A stretch of DNA of 64,000 bases from G965215145 sp965215145 (lineage in GTDB: Bacteria; Bacteroidota; Rhodothermia; Rhodothermales; JANQRZ01), in assembly GCA_965215145.1 (NCBI GenBank), contig OZ244038.1, forward strand, positions 3,410,001 to 3,474,000. The letters run 5' to 3'. Position 1 is the stretch's first letter. Each line of letters begins with the position of its first letter. Below are positions 17,708-25,461 of this stretch, piece after piece. The notes under the pieces were generated by a model. The model ran no database searches. It saw only the letters and a program-made list of their open reading frames with translations, and was not told where the DNA came from. The position numbers and the translations under genes are program-made.

Positions 17708-18475
17708 CTAGCCTCCCCGCTTCTCCGTGAGGTACGGCCAGTAGCGGCGGGGGACGTGGCGGAGGTGGAGCTTGAGGTTCTTCCGCTCGGGGATGTCGAC
17801 GGCGCGGAAGTACGCCTGCCACATCCGCTGGAACCGCGCCTCCTCGTCGGCCGCTGCGGGGAGGTCGGGGCCGGGGAGGAACGAGAGCCGCGCCGCGGGC
17901 GGGAGTGAGTCCCCCTCCGGCGCCGGGGCGTGGAGGAGCCCGTAGCGGCGGCGGACGTCGGTGATGAGCCAGCGCTGCGCGGGGTAGCGCTGGGCGAAGT
18001 GGTCGCCGATGAGGGGGAGCACGTTGCAGTCGGGCTCGACGGGGGCGGCCCAGAGGTCGCCGGCGCGGCGCTCGAAGCGGACGAAGGCGTGCATCCGGTG
18101 GCGCTCCCGGCGCGTCCGTCCCGCCAGCCGGAGCGTGGCGAGGGCCGGCGGGAACCGGAGGTCCTCCATCACGGAGCCCCCGCGCTCGATGACGGCGTGG
18201 ACGAGCCGGAACAGCGTCATCTCGATCTCCGGCCGCTCGCTGAGGAGCGCGTGGTAGAACGTCTCGACGGCCTCGGCCGAGGCGCGGCGCCGGAGCCCCC
18301 GCCGCACCCGCTCGGCGTGCTGCTCGTCGGCTTCGACCTCGACCACCCCGCCGAACAGCCCGGCCTGCGCGGCGTCGCCCACCGCGATGGCGGCCGGGAC
18401 CTCCCCCCGCCGGTACGCCTCGAAGACGACCGACAGGAAGCCGTCGAAGGAGCCGTCGTAGCTGTAGACGGTCAT
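17708..18475 (-). CDS. TIGR03915/DUF4130-type DNA-metabolism protein
   Basis: A 255-residue protein starting TVYSYDGSFDGFLSVVFEAY, the signature of the TIGR03915 family. The C-terminal half carries the DUF4130 pattern: EPDCNVLPLIGDHFAQRYPAQRW, DVRRRYG, FQRMWQAYFRAVDIPERKN and HVPRRYWPYLTEK. The family pairs with the TIGR03916 radical SAM protein, as it does here 78 bp upstream, and is proposed to act in DNA repair or base processing; biochemistry is unproven to my knowledge. The DUF4130 region is thought to resemble uracil-DNA glycosylase-type folds. It is full length. Confidence 0.85.
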   Translation of the reverse strand: MTVYSYDGSFDGFLSVVFEAYRRGEVPAAIAVGDAAQAGLFGGVVEVEADEQHAERVRRGLRRRASAEAVETFYHALLSERPEIEMTLFRLVHAVIERGGSVMEDLRFPPALATLRLAGRTRRERHRMHAFVRFERRAGDLWAAPVEPDCNVLPLIGDHFAQRYPAQRWLITDVRRRYGLLHAPAPEGDSLPPAARLSFLPGPDLPAAADEEARFQRMWQAYFRAVDIPERKNLKLHLRHVPRRYWPYLTEKRGG

Positions 18476-18499
18476 AACGCAGAATGGGCAAAGCTCTTT

Positions 18500-18521
18500 A
18501 GGGGCACGGCGGTGCCGTGCC
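18500..18521. repeat. Partial GTAG-family palindrome
   Basis: TTAGGGGCACGGC, GGT, GCCGTGCC: an 8-bp perfect stem (18503-18510, 18514-18521) preceded by TTAGGG, resembling one end of the dispersed GTAGGG palindromes but lacking the closing CCCTAC. It lies between the radical SAM gene and its TIGR03915 partner. Confidence 0.45.
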
Positions 18522-18553
18522 GCGCCCGGAATGGCAGTAAGCCCGCGCCTCAG

Positions 18554-19825
18554 TTAGGCCGCCGCGAACAGGGTGAGCTGGTCGGCCTGCTTCGCCTGCT
18601 GCTTGCCGCCGACGAGGCGGAGCCGGACGAGGCCGGGGTCCTTATCCAGCAGCCGCGGCGTGTGCTCGGGGACGGTGAGGAAGTAGCGCGCCCGCTTCAG
18701 CACGACGCCCATCGCGCGGAGGTGCTCCCAGCGGACGGTGCCGTGCTCGCGCGCGGCGAGGATCCGCTTGGCCGAGCGGACGCCGAGGCCGGGCACGCGC
18801 AGCAGCCACTCGTAGTCGGCGGTGTTCACGTCGACGGGGAAGAAGTGGGGGTTGCGGAGCGCGTAGCTCGTCTTCGGGTCCACGTCCTCGTCGAGCATCG
18901 GGGCCTCGTCCGAGACGATCTCGTCGAGCGTAAAGTCGTACTGGCGGAGGAGCCAGTCGGCCTGGTAGAGCCGGTGCTCGCGGCGGAGCGGGGCGCGGTC
19001 GATCTGGGGGACCCGCGCGTCCTGGCTCACGGGGAGGTAGCCGGAGTAGTAGACCCGCTTCAGGCGGCGCTCGCGGTAGAGCCCGTCGGCGAGCTTCAGC
19101 ACGGTCCGGTCGTCCTCCGGCGTCGCGCCGACGACGACCTGCGTGCTCTGCCCGCCGGGGGCGAACAGCGGCGTCGCCTTCCTCCCTGGCGTCCTCCGCT
19201 GCGCCTTCCACTCCGTCTTGTTCTCCGCGATCCGCCCGGCGAGGTAGTCCATCGGCTCCAGCGCCGAGGGGTAGTCCTTCTCCGGGGCCACGTACTTCAG
19301 CCCCTCCTCGCTCGGGATCTCCAGGTTCACCGAGAGCCGGTCGGCGAGGCGGCCGGCTTCTTCCAGCAGCTCAGGGCTCGCCGCGGGGATCACCTTGAGG
19401 TGGATGTACCCGTTGAAGCCGTGCGTCTCGCGGAGCTCGCGGGCGACGCGGACGAGCCGATCGGTGGTGGTGTCGGCGTCCTTGAAGATGCCCGACGAGA
19501 GGAAGAGCCCCTCGATGTAGTTCCGCCGGTAGAACCCGAGCGTGAGGTCCACCACCTCCTGCACCGTGAAGGCCACGCGCTGCACGTCGTTCGAGCGGCG
19601 GCTCACGCAGTAGGCGCAGTCGTAGATGCAGTGGTTGGTGAAGAGGAGCTTGAGGAGCGAGACGCACCGGCCGTCCTCGGTGTACGAGTGGCAGATGCCG
19701 ATCCCGTTCGAGTTGCCGAGGCCGGTCGGCGTGTTCTTGCGCTTGCTCCCGCTGGAGGCGCATGAGACGTCGTACTTCGCGGCGTCGGCGAGGATCTCCA
19801 GCTTCTCGATGACCTGGCGGCGCAT
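18554..19825 (-). CDS. TIGR03916-type radical SAM DNA-repair/modification protein
   Basis: A 423-residue radical SAM enzyme. The 4Fe-4S-binding cysteines are C66, C70 and C73 in NHCIYDCAYC, after the characteristic KYDVSCASSG and GLGNSNGIGICHSY segments. The C-terminal part has a helix-hairpin-helix, LLRVPGLGVRSAKRIL, suited to DNA binding. The ATG at 19825 is chosen because MRRQVIEKLEILADAAKYD is the family N-terminus. It is co-directional with the TIGR03915 gene. The radical chemistry and the HhH point to a DNA substrate; the actual lesion or base is unknown. Confidence 0.87.
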   Translation of the reverse strand: MRRQVIEKLEILADAAKYDVSCASSGSKRKNTPTGLGNSNGIGICHSYTEDGRCVSLLKLLFTNHCIYDCAYCVSRRSNDVQRVAFTVQEVVDLTLGFYRRNYIEGLFLSSGIFKDADTTTDRLVRVARELRETHGFNGYIHLKVIPAASPELLEEAGRLADRLSVNLEIPSEEGLKYVAPEKDYPSALEPMDYLAGRIAENKTEWKAQRRTPGRKATPLFAPGGQSTQVVVGATPEDDRTVLKLADGLYRERRLKRVYYSGYLPVSQDARVPQIDRAPLRREHRLYQADWLLRQYDFTLDEIVSDEAPMLDEDVDPKTSYALRNPHFFPVDVNTADYEWLLRVPGLGVRSAKRILAAREHGTVRWEHLRAMGVVLKRARYFLTVPEHTPRLLDKDPGLVRLRLVGGKQQAKQADQLTLFAAA

Positions 19826-20049
19826 GGGCAGCGGCGGCGGGTGGAGGGGGCCGAGGATATCCCCCCGCGCTGTCACCCGCCTGTCACCCGCGGTCACCGC
19901 CCGAGGCCGTAGGGGGCTGTCGCAACACGCCTCCCCACGAAGGTAGAAAAAGTAGCAGGCGCAGGTTGCGCTCCGGCGCCCTCAGTGTCTACAGGTCAAA
20001 GGCGCACGCAAACGCGGCGCCTCCACTCCGAACTCAGCCCCTGGACACC

Positions 20050-20787
20050 ATGCGCCTTCTCTCCACTCCTACCGTCGCGCTTCTTGCCGTAGTCTGCCTC
20101 TTCACCACCGGCTGCGACGCCGCCGACCCCATGCTCGGCGACGCGGTGCCGATCTCGGGTGAGACGAACCTCACCGTCGCCCCAGCTCCCATTCCCCTGC
20201 CGCACATTCAGAACTACGCGCTGTGGTTCGGGCCGGGCGGGTCGGCGTTCGAGGATAGCTTTGCCGTCATCCAAGACCAGACGGTCCGCATCGCGCTCGA
20301 CCTCCGGCCGGACGACCTCCGCCGGCCGCACGTCGTCCTCCAGTCCGACGCCGGCCTGCTCCTCGGCATCGGCGCCGACGGGCGCGTCCGGTTCGAGATG
20401 CCGGGGTACGGCTCGCTGGGTGAGCCGGTCGTGTACACCGTCGAGTCCGGACCGGGCGCCGTTCGCGCGGGCGGCTGGCAGCGCGTCGAGGCGACCTACG
20501 ACGAGCTCTTCCTGGAGATCCACGTGGACGGCGTGACCGTGGCCTCCACGTTCGACTACCACGACCGCAGCCCGGCGCCGGCCGGCGCCGTCGCGTTCGC
20601 CCCGTCGTTCCGGGGCGCCGTGGACAACCCCGCCTTCACCAGCTTCGACGGTGAGGTGTACGAGGCGGCCGACTTCGACGAGGGGGCGGGCCACACAGCC
20701 TATTTCACTGGACTGAGCGGCGGCGAGCGGACGCTCTCGGAGGCCCGGTGGGTCCGGCGCCTCCCAGAGCTACCGAGCCGCCCGTAA
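20050..20787 (+). CDS. Lipoprotein with LamG/lectin-like domain
   Basis: A 245-residue putative lipoprotein. The signal peptide ends LFTTGC (Cys about residue 20). The body is a single beta-sandwich pattern (VRIALDLRPDDLRRPHVVLQ, LLGIGADGRVRFEM, GGWQRVEATYDELFLEIHVD) typical of concanavalin-A-like/LamG domains: the tryptophan and VEATYDG-like strand are family landmarks. It probably binds carbohydrate or cell-surface material. It is convergent with the SDR gene. The family call is by pattern and the ligand is unknown. Confidence 0.6.
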   Translation: MRLLSTPTVALLAVVCLFTTGCDAADPMLGDAVPISGETNLTVAPAPIPLPHIQNYALWFGPGGSAFEDSFAVIQDQTVRIALDLRPDDLRRPHVVLQSDAGLLLGIGADGRVRFEMPGYGSLGEPVVYTVESGPGAVRAGGWQRVEATYDELFLEIHVDGVTVASTFDYHDRSPAPAGAVAFAPSFRGAVDNPAFTSFDGEVYEAADFDEGAGHTAYFTGLSGGERTLSEARWVRRLPELPSRP

Positions 20788-20790
20788 GGG

Positions 20791-20808
20791 CACGCCGGCG
20801 GCGTGTTT
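20791..20808. terminator. Small hairpin between convergent genes
   Basis: CACGCCG and CGGCGTG (20791-20797, 20799-20805) followed by TTT lie in the 35-bp gap between the lipoprotein and SDR stops. It could serve as a weak two-way terminator; the T run is short. Confidence 0.35.
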
Positions 20809-20822
20809 CCCCATTGGTGCGT

Positions 20823-21848
20823 CTACCGCCGGGCCAGCGCCGCCACGACGAGCCCGGCGCCCACGGCGAGGGCCGTCGTCGCGAGGGGGTGCCGCTGCGC
20901 CTGCGTGTAGAGGCTCGACTCCATCACGTACCCCTCGGCGCTGCCGCTGACGTGGTGGCTCCCGGCCGGGCCGGGCTCCTGCACCGAGCCGTGCCGGTTG
21001 CCGGTGAACGGGGCGTCCCCCTTCTGCTGCTCGAACATCGCCGCCTCCATGATCTTGTCCGTGACGCCGGGGAGCAGCCCGCCGAGGACGCCCATGATCC
21101 CGTCCTTCGCGCCGACGGTGACGTCGCGGATCGGCTTCTCGGCCGCGCCGAGGATGGTCCGCGCCACGACATCCGGGTCGTAGGTCGGCTCGGGGAGCTT
21201 GGCCTCGCGGACCATGTAGTTCCCCGCGTGCTCCGGGAACGGCGTGTTGATGGACGACGGCTTGACGAGGGTGACGGACACGGGGACCCCCTCCTTCTCG
21301 AGCTCCATCCGGAGCGCGTCGGTGAAGCCCTTGACGGCGTGCTTGCTCGCGGAGTAGTGGCCCTGGAGCGGGATGGCCCGGTCCGAGAGCACGCTGCCGA
21401 CGTTGACGAGCGCGGCGCCGGCTCCGGCGCTCGGCGAGAGCCGGTCGCGGAAGTGGGCGGCGGCGGCGAGGCTGCCGTGGACGGTGCCCCAGTAGTTCGT
21501 CTCGAAGACGCCGCGGGCGTCCTCCTCGGGGATGTCCTTCATCTCGCCGTAGACGGAGACGCCGGCGTTATTGACCCACGTGTCGAACCCGCCGAACCGC
21601 TCGGCCGCGCGCTCGGCCGCCATCTCGACCACGGCCCGGTCGGCCACGTCGGCGACCACGGTTTCGACGGAGGCGCCGAGGGCGCGGCACCGGTCGCCGG
21701 CTTCTTCCAGGCTCTCCGGCTCGCGAGCGACGAGGACGAGGTTGGCGCCGCGGCGGGCGGCTTCGAGCGCGGTCGCGAGGCCGATGCCGCTGGAGGCGCC
21801 GGTGATGACGAGGGTCTGCTCTTCGAGGGGCTTGAGCTGAACGGACAT
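20823..21848 (-). CDS. Short-chain dehydrogenase/reductase
   Basis: A 341-residue NAD(P)-dependent oxidoreductase. The cofactor loop is TGASSGIG (about residues 14-21), followed by VNNAGVS, the catalytic Ser in VNVGSVLSD, and YSASK (Tyr and Lys). Length exceeds the 250-residue norm because of a C-terminal extension with a final hydrophobic segment HPLATTALAVGAGLVVAALARR, which would anchor it to the membrane. Extended membrane-tethered SDRs of this kind are common in this phylum, but the substrate is unknown. The ATG at 21848 is chosen since the longer frame adds non-family sequence. Confidence 0.82.
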   Translation of the reverse strand: MSVQLKPLEEQTLVITGASSGIGLATALEAARRGANLVLVAREPESLEEAGDRCRALGASVETVVADVADRAVVEMAAERAAERFGGFDTWVNNAGVSVYGEMKDIPEEDARGVFETNYWGTVHGSLAAAAHFRDRLSPSAGAGAALVNVGSVLSDRAIPLQGHYSASKHAVKGFTDALRMELEKEGVPVSVTLVKPSSINTPFPEHAGNYMVREAKLPEPTYDPDVVARTILGAAEKPIRDVTVGAKDGIMGVLGGLLPGVTDKIMEAAMFEQQKGDAPFTGNRHGSVQEPGPAGSHHVSGSAEGYVMESSLYTQAQRHPLATTALAVGAGLVVAALARR

Positions 21849-21958
21849 GGCGGTAGAGGGGAGGGAGGAGAGGGGGCGCCGCAACCGCGCGGCCGTGGTT
21901 CTACCGCTCCGACGGGCGCGAGGTTGCCCGCCACACAAGCCCTCGCGCGTTTGTAATC

Positions 21959-21986
21959 GTAGGGACGGGGCATGCCCTGTCCCTAC
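21959..21986. repeat. GTAG palindrome, 28 bp
   Basis: GTAGGGACGGGGCATG with CATGCCCTGTCCCTAC overlapping at the centre: a near-perfect palindrome, one mismatched pair. Its GTAGGGAC variant also appears in the half copy at 30250-30268. It lies between the SDR and aldehyde dehydrogenase genes. Confidence 0.75.
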
Positions 21987-22031
21987 AACCGTTGATCCCA
22001 GCAGGTCGGCGAGCGAGGTACGGCCGGACCT

Positions 22032-23669
22032 CTACTTCCTGAACCGCCGGATGAGCGCGTCGATCTCCGCGTCGGGGAGGGGCAGGTCGGCGGAGCGGGG
22101 CTCGGCGGCAGGCGCGCGTGGCGTGGGAGGGCTGCCGGCACGGGCGCGGAGACGGCGCTCGATCTCGTCCATCCAGCTCCCGTCGCCGGAGGCTCGCATG
22201 GGCTCATCCGCCGCCCTCTGTCCCCCCTGCCCGCTGCCCTCCTTTCTCCGTTCACCGTTCTCCGTCTTCCGTTCCCCGTCCTCCATTTCCCGACGCGACG
22301 CGCCCTCGCCCGCCGGGTTCACCGGGGCCGTCTCGAAGGCGACGCGCTTGACGTTCAGGAGGTGCAGCGGCGAGATGTTGTCCGACGTGATCGAGCCGCC
22401 GAGCGTGCCGGGGCCGAGCGTCATCGCCGGGAACAGCGCCGTCGTCATCCCCACCGAGCCGAGCGCGGCGACGGTGTTGACGACGATCCGCATCGACGGC
22501 TTCTCGAGGGCGAACGCCTCGACGACCCGCTCGCTCTGGGCGTGGACGGCGAGCGTGTGCCCGATCCCCCCGTGGTTCAGCACCTCGATGCAGCGGTCGC
22601 AGCCCTGCTGCCAGCCGTCGACGGTGTAGAAGCTGAGGATGGGGCTGAGGGTCTCCATCGAGAGCGGCTCCTCCTGCCCGACCGCCTCCACCTCGGCGAT
22701 CAGCGCGCGCGTCCCCTCGGGCACCCGAAAGCCGGCCAACTCCGCGATCCGCCGCGGGCTCTGCCCGATGACCTCGGGGTTGAGCCCGCGCGTGCCGGGT
22801 GGACGGATAACGCGCCGCAGCCGCTCCCGCTCGTCGCCCGCGCAGAAGTAGCCGCCGGCGTGCTCCAGCTCCGCGACGAGCTTCTTCTTGACGGGCAGGT
22901 CGGCGACGACGGAGCGCTCGGTGGAGCAGAGCGTGCCCCAGTCGAAGGCGGTCCCGATGAGGAGGTCCTCGGCCGCCTTCGGGAGGTCGGCCGAGCGGTC
23001 GACGTAGGCGGGGACGTTGCCCGAGCCGACGCCGTAGGCCGGCTTCCCCTTCGAGTACGCCGCGCGGACCATCGGCATCCCGCCGGTGGCGAGGATGACG
23101 TCGGCGAGGGGGTGTTCGAGCAGGGCGTCGGTGCCGGCGAGGGTGACGTCGGTCATGCAGCCGAAGAGGCCCTCGGGCGCGCCCGCCCCGTAGGCCGCCT
23201 CGGCGACGACGCGGAGCGCCTCGGCCGTGCACGCCTGCGCGCGGGGGTGCGGGCTCATCACGACGCCGCACCGCGCCTTCGCCGCGATGATGGCCTTGTA
23301 GAGCGCCGTGCTCGTGGGGTTCGTGCTGGGGACGAGCGCGGCGACGACCCCCATCGGCGTGGCGACCTCCCAGACGGCGCCGCCGTCGGTCTTGCGGACG
23401 ATGCCGGCCGTGCGCATCCCGGCCATCCGCTCGGCGAGGGTGCGCGTGGCAAACAGGTTCTTCTCCTTCTTGCTCTCGGGCCGCCCGAACCCCGTCTCCT
23501 CGTGGGCCATCCGCCCGAGCCGCTCGGCCGCTGCCGCCCCGGCCTCGACCATCGCCTGGACGACGCGGTCCACGGCCTCCTGGTCCGCCGTGGCGAACCG
23601 CTTCTGAGCGTCGTGGGCGCGCTGGAGCAGGTCGCGGGCCTGCTGGATCGAGCGGAGGTCGGCGTCCAT
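22032..23669 (-). CDS. Acylating aldehyde dehydrogenase with C-terminal extension
   Basis: A 545-residue CoA-acylating aldehyde dehydrogenase of the EutE/PduP/AdhE-N group. It oxidises a short-chain aldehyde to the acyl-CoA. The catalytic Cys 248 is in FDWGTLCSTERSV. The Rossmann segment (VATPMGVVAALVPSTNPTS) and the NTVAALGSVGMTT and GGSITSDNISPLHL motifs are conserved. The core ends about residue 455. A 90-residue tail follows: a heptapeptide repeat EDGERKT, ENGERRK encoded by a 7-bp DNA repeat, a Pro/Ala linker, and two predicted amphipathic helices (SWMDEIERRLRARAG and a terminal DAEIDALIRRFRK). Such tails resemble microcompartment encapsulation peptides, though no shell gene is in the window. 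The ATG start gives normal family N-terminus. Confidence 0.85.
   Translation of the reverse strand: MDADLRSIQQARDLLQRAHDAQKRFATADQEAVDRVVQAMVEAGAAAAERLGRMAHEETGFGRPESKKEKNLFATRTLAERMAGMRTAGIVRKTDGGAVWEVATPMGVVAALVPSTNPTSTALYKAIIAAKARCGVVMSPHPRAQACTAEALRVVAEAAYGAGAPEGLFGCMTDVTLAGTDALLEHPLADVILATGGMPMVRAAYSKGKPAYGVGSGNVPAYVDRSADLPKAAEDLLIGTAFDWGTLCSTERSVVADLPVKKKLVAELEHAGGYFCAGDERERLRRVIRPPGTRGLNPEVIGQSPRRIAELAGFRVPEGTRALIAEVEAVGQEEPLSMETLSPILSFYTVDGWQQGCDRCIEVLNHGGIGHTLAVHAQSERVVEAFALEKPSMRIVVNTVAALGSVGMTTALFPAMTLGPGTLGGSITSDNISPLHLLNVKRVAFETAPVNPAGEGASRREMEDGERKTENGERRKEGSGQGGQRAADEPMRASGDGSWMDEIERRLRARAGSPPTPRAPAAEPRSADLPLPDAEIDALIRRFRK
22241..22282. repeat. In-gene degenerate heptad array
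   Basis: Six consecutive 7-bp units, CCTTTCT, CCGTTCA, CCGTTCT, CCGTCTT, CCGTTCC, CCGTCCT, lie inside the aldehyde dehydrogenase gene and are translated on the minus strand as a 7-residue repeat (residues about 463-478). Confidence 0.75.
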
Positions 23670-23910
23670 CGGGAGGTGCGGAGGCGTCGGGAGGCGACAA
23701 GCTACCGCGCCCGGTCAGACTGCTCCATAGCGCTGCCGGCGATGCGGTTAACTTCGACGGCCGGGCACCGCCGGCAGCAGGCGAGCTTGGGGGATGGCGG
23801 GTTGCGCAGCCCCGCTCGGTTTCCATATCTAGTCTCTGTAGACCCGCTCCCCTCGCCCGGCGGGCTGCCTGCGTCCCCCTCTGAACGCCCCGCTCCGCAG
23901 TATTCCCCTC

Positions 23911-25461
23911 ATGGTCCCCGAACCGACCTCCTCCGGTCTCGACGTGCTCGACCGCGCCTGGGGCGGCCTACGGCCCGGCGCCGCTCACCTCGTCTACGGC
24001 CCGGCGGACAGCGGGCGCGACCGGCTCGCCCTCCACCTCGCGTGGGCGGCCGTGGAGCGCGGGGGCACCTGCCTCTTCGTCTCCCCCGAGCACGCCCCCG
24101 AGATCGCCCGGCGCGGCGAGGCCCTCGGCTTCGACGTCGAGGCCGCCTGTGCCGGGGGCCGCCTGCGGCTGCTCGCGACCGACCCCGCCGCCCTCAGCGC
24201 CGCCGACGACCAGGCGCTCGGCGACGCGCTGGCCGAGCTTGCCGGGCTGGTCTGCGAGGCCGCGCCGGACCTCACCGTCCTCGACGGCCTCGCCCCGCTC
24301 CTCCGCTTCCAGCAACCCGGTGCGCTTCGGGAGGCGCTCCGCACCCTCCTCGGAGCGCTACACCAGGGCGGGGTGACGACTGTGCTCCTGCTTGGCGAGC
24401 CGGCGAGCGAGGCTGCCCGGCAGCTCGTCGCTTTTCTCCGGGCAGAGACGGAGGCGACGCTCCGCCTCGACGCCTGGAACCCGACCGAGGCGCCCCCTCC
24501 GAACATCGCCCCCGTGTCGGGGAACGACGGACACGCCGGCGGTGGGGCTGCCGAGCCCGACCTCCGCGTGACCCCGCCCGCCCCCAGTGAGCCCGAAGAC
24601 GCTCTCTCGGAGCCGGTCCAGGAAGAGGCCCCGGACGCCACGCCGCCTGCCTCGGATGATGAACCGACTGAGCCGGCGGAGCCCGTGGATGAGGCCGAGA
24701 CGCCGCCGGCGGAGTCGGCCTCTCCGATCCGCTACGTCGACGCGCGCACGCCCTTTCAGGCGTTGCCGCTCCGCGTGGACACCTTCGAGGCGCGCACGCG
24801 GCAGGTGCCGGCGCAGATCGGAACTGCCCGTACCCTCGCAACGGGAGCCACCGATCCGGGCCGCCCCGCGCGCACTCCGCCTCTCGCGGCGGACCCCTTC
24901 GCCCGCGCGACGCGCCCCCTCATCCCCTCGGGCACCCCGGAGGCTGCCGGGGCCGCCGAGGAGCGCCCGCCGCGTCGCCCCCGTGGGATCCCGACCCAGG
25001 CAACCGCCGCCCCCCGCCGGCCTTCCGAGCCGTTCCGCCACGTCACCCTCATTCCCTCTCCGGCACCCGCCTTCGCGCCGCAGCATTCGGTCGCTGCCTT
25101 CGCTGATGCCCTGGACGCTGCAATTAAACGTGCGGAGACGCCGTTCCTCGTGCTCGCCCTCCGCCTCTCGTCCTCAGCGCCGGGTCACTTCCGGCTGATA
25201 GCCGGAGGGCTCAGCGAGGGGCTCCAGGAGGGTGACCTGCTCGCCCTCGACGAGGCCCAGCGGCGGCTGGCCGTGCTGCTCCCCGGCCGCCGGGCCGAGG
25301 CGACGTCGCGGGTGTTCGGGCGCCTCAAGCACCACCTCCAGCGCGTGGCGCCGGCCGAGGCCACCCTCGTGCTCCGGTCGCTCTCAACGATCGTCGTGCC
25401 GAACGGGGAGCCGTTCCGCTCGGCCGAGGAGTTTTTCGCCTACGCCTTCGAGGAGCCATGA
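23911..25461 (+). CDS. Degenerate RecA/KaiC-like plus GGDEF-like regulator of the EPS locus
   Basis: A 516-residue soluble protein. Residues about 8-195 follow a KaiC-like pattern (SGLDVLDRAWGGLRPG, then GPADSGRDRLALHLAW), but the Walker A lysine is Arg 36 and the following Thr is Asp 37, so ATP hydrolysis is doubtful. Residues about 200-395 are a Pro/Glu/Ala-rich linker. Residues about 399-516 have a GGDEF-like strand/helix order (FLVLALRL, LQEGDLLALDE, RRLAVLLPGRRAEA, PFRSAEEFFAYA) without the GGDEF motif, and the expected RxxD inhibitory site reads QEGD. A degenerate NTPase plus degenerate GGDEF is the layout of BcsE, the c-di-GMP receptor of cellulose systems. Its stop overlaps the next start by 4 bp (ATGA), so the two are coupled. 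Confidence 0.6.
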   Translation: MVPEPTSSGLDVLDRAWGGLRPGAAHLVYGPADSGRDRLALHLAWAAVERGGTCLFVSPEHAPEIARRGEALGFDVEAACAGGRLRLLATDPAALSAADDQALGDALAELAGLVCEAAPDLTVLDGLAPLLRFQQPGALREALRTLLGALHQGGVTTVLLLGEPASEAARQLVAFLRAETEATLRLDAWNPTEAPPPNIAPVSGNDGHAGGGAAEPDLRVTPPAPSEPEDALSEPVQEEAPDATPPASDDEPTEPAEPVDEAETPPAESASPIRYVDARTPFQALPLRVDTFEARTRQVPAQIGTARTLATGATDPGRPARTPPLAADPFARATRPLIPSGTPEAAGAAEERPPRRPRGIPTQATAAPRRPSEPFRHVTLIPSPAPAFAPQHSVAAFADALDAAIKRAETPFLVLALRLSSSAPGHFRLIAGGLSEGLQEGDLLALDEAQRRLAVLLPGRRAEATSRVFGRLKHHLQRVAPAEATLVLRSLSTIVVPNGEPFRSAEEFFAYAFEEP

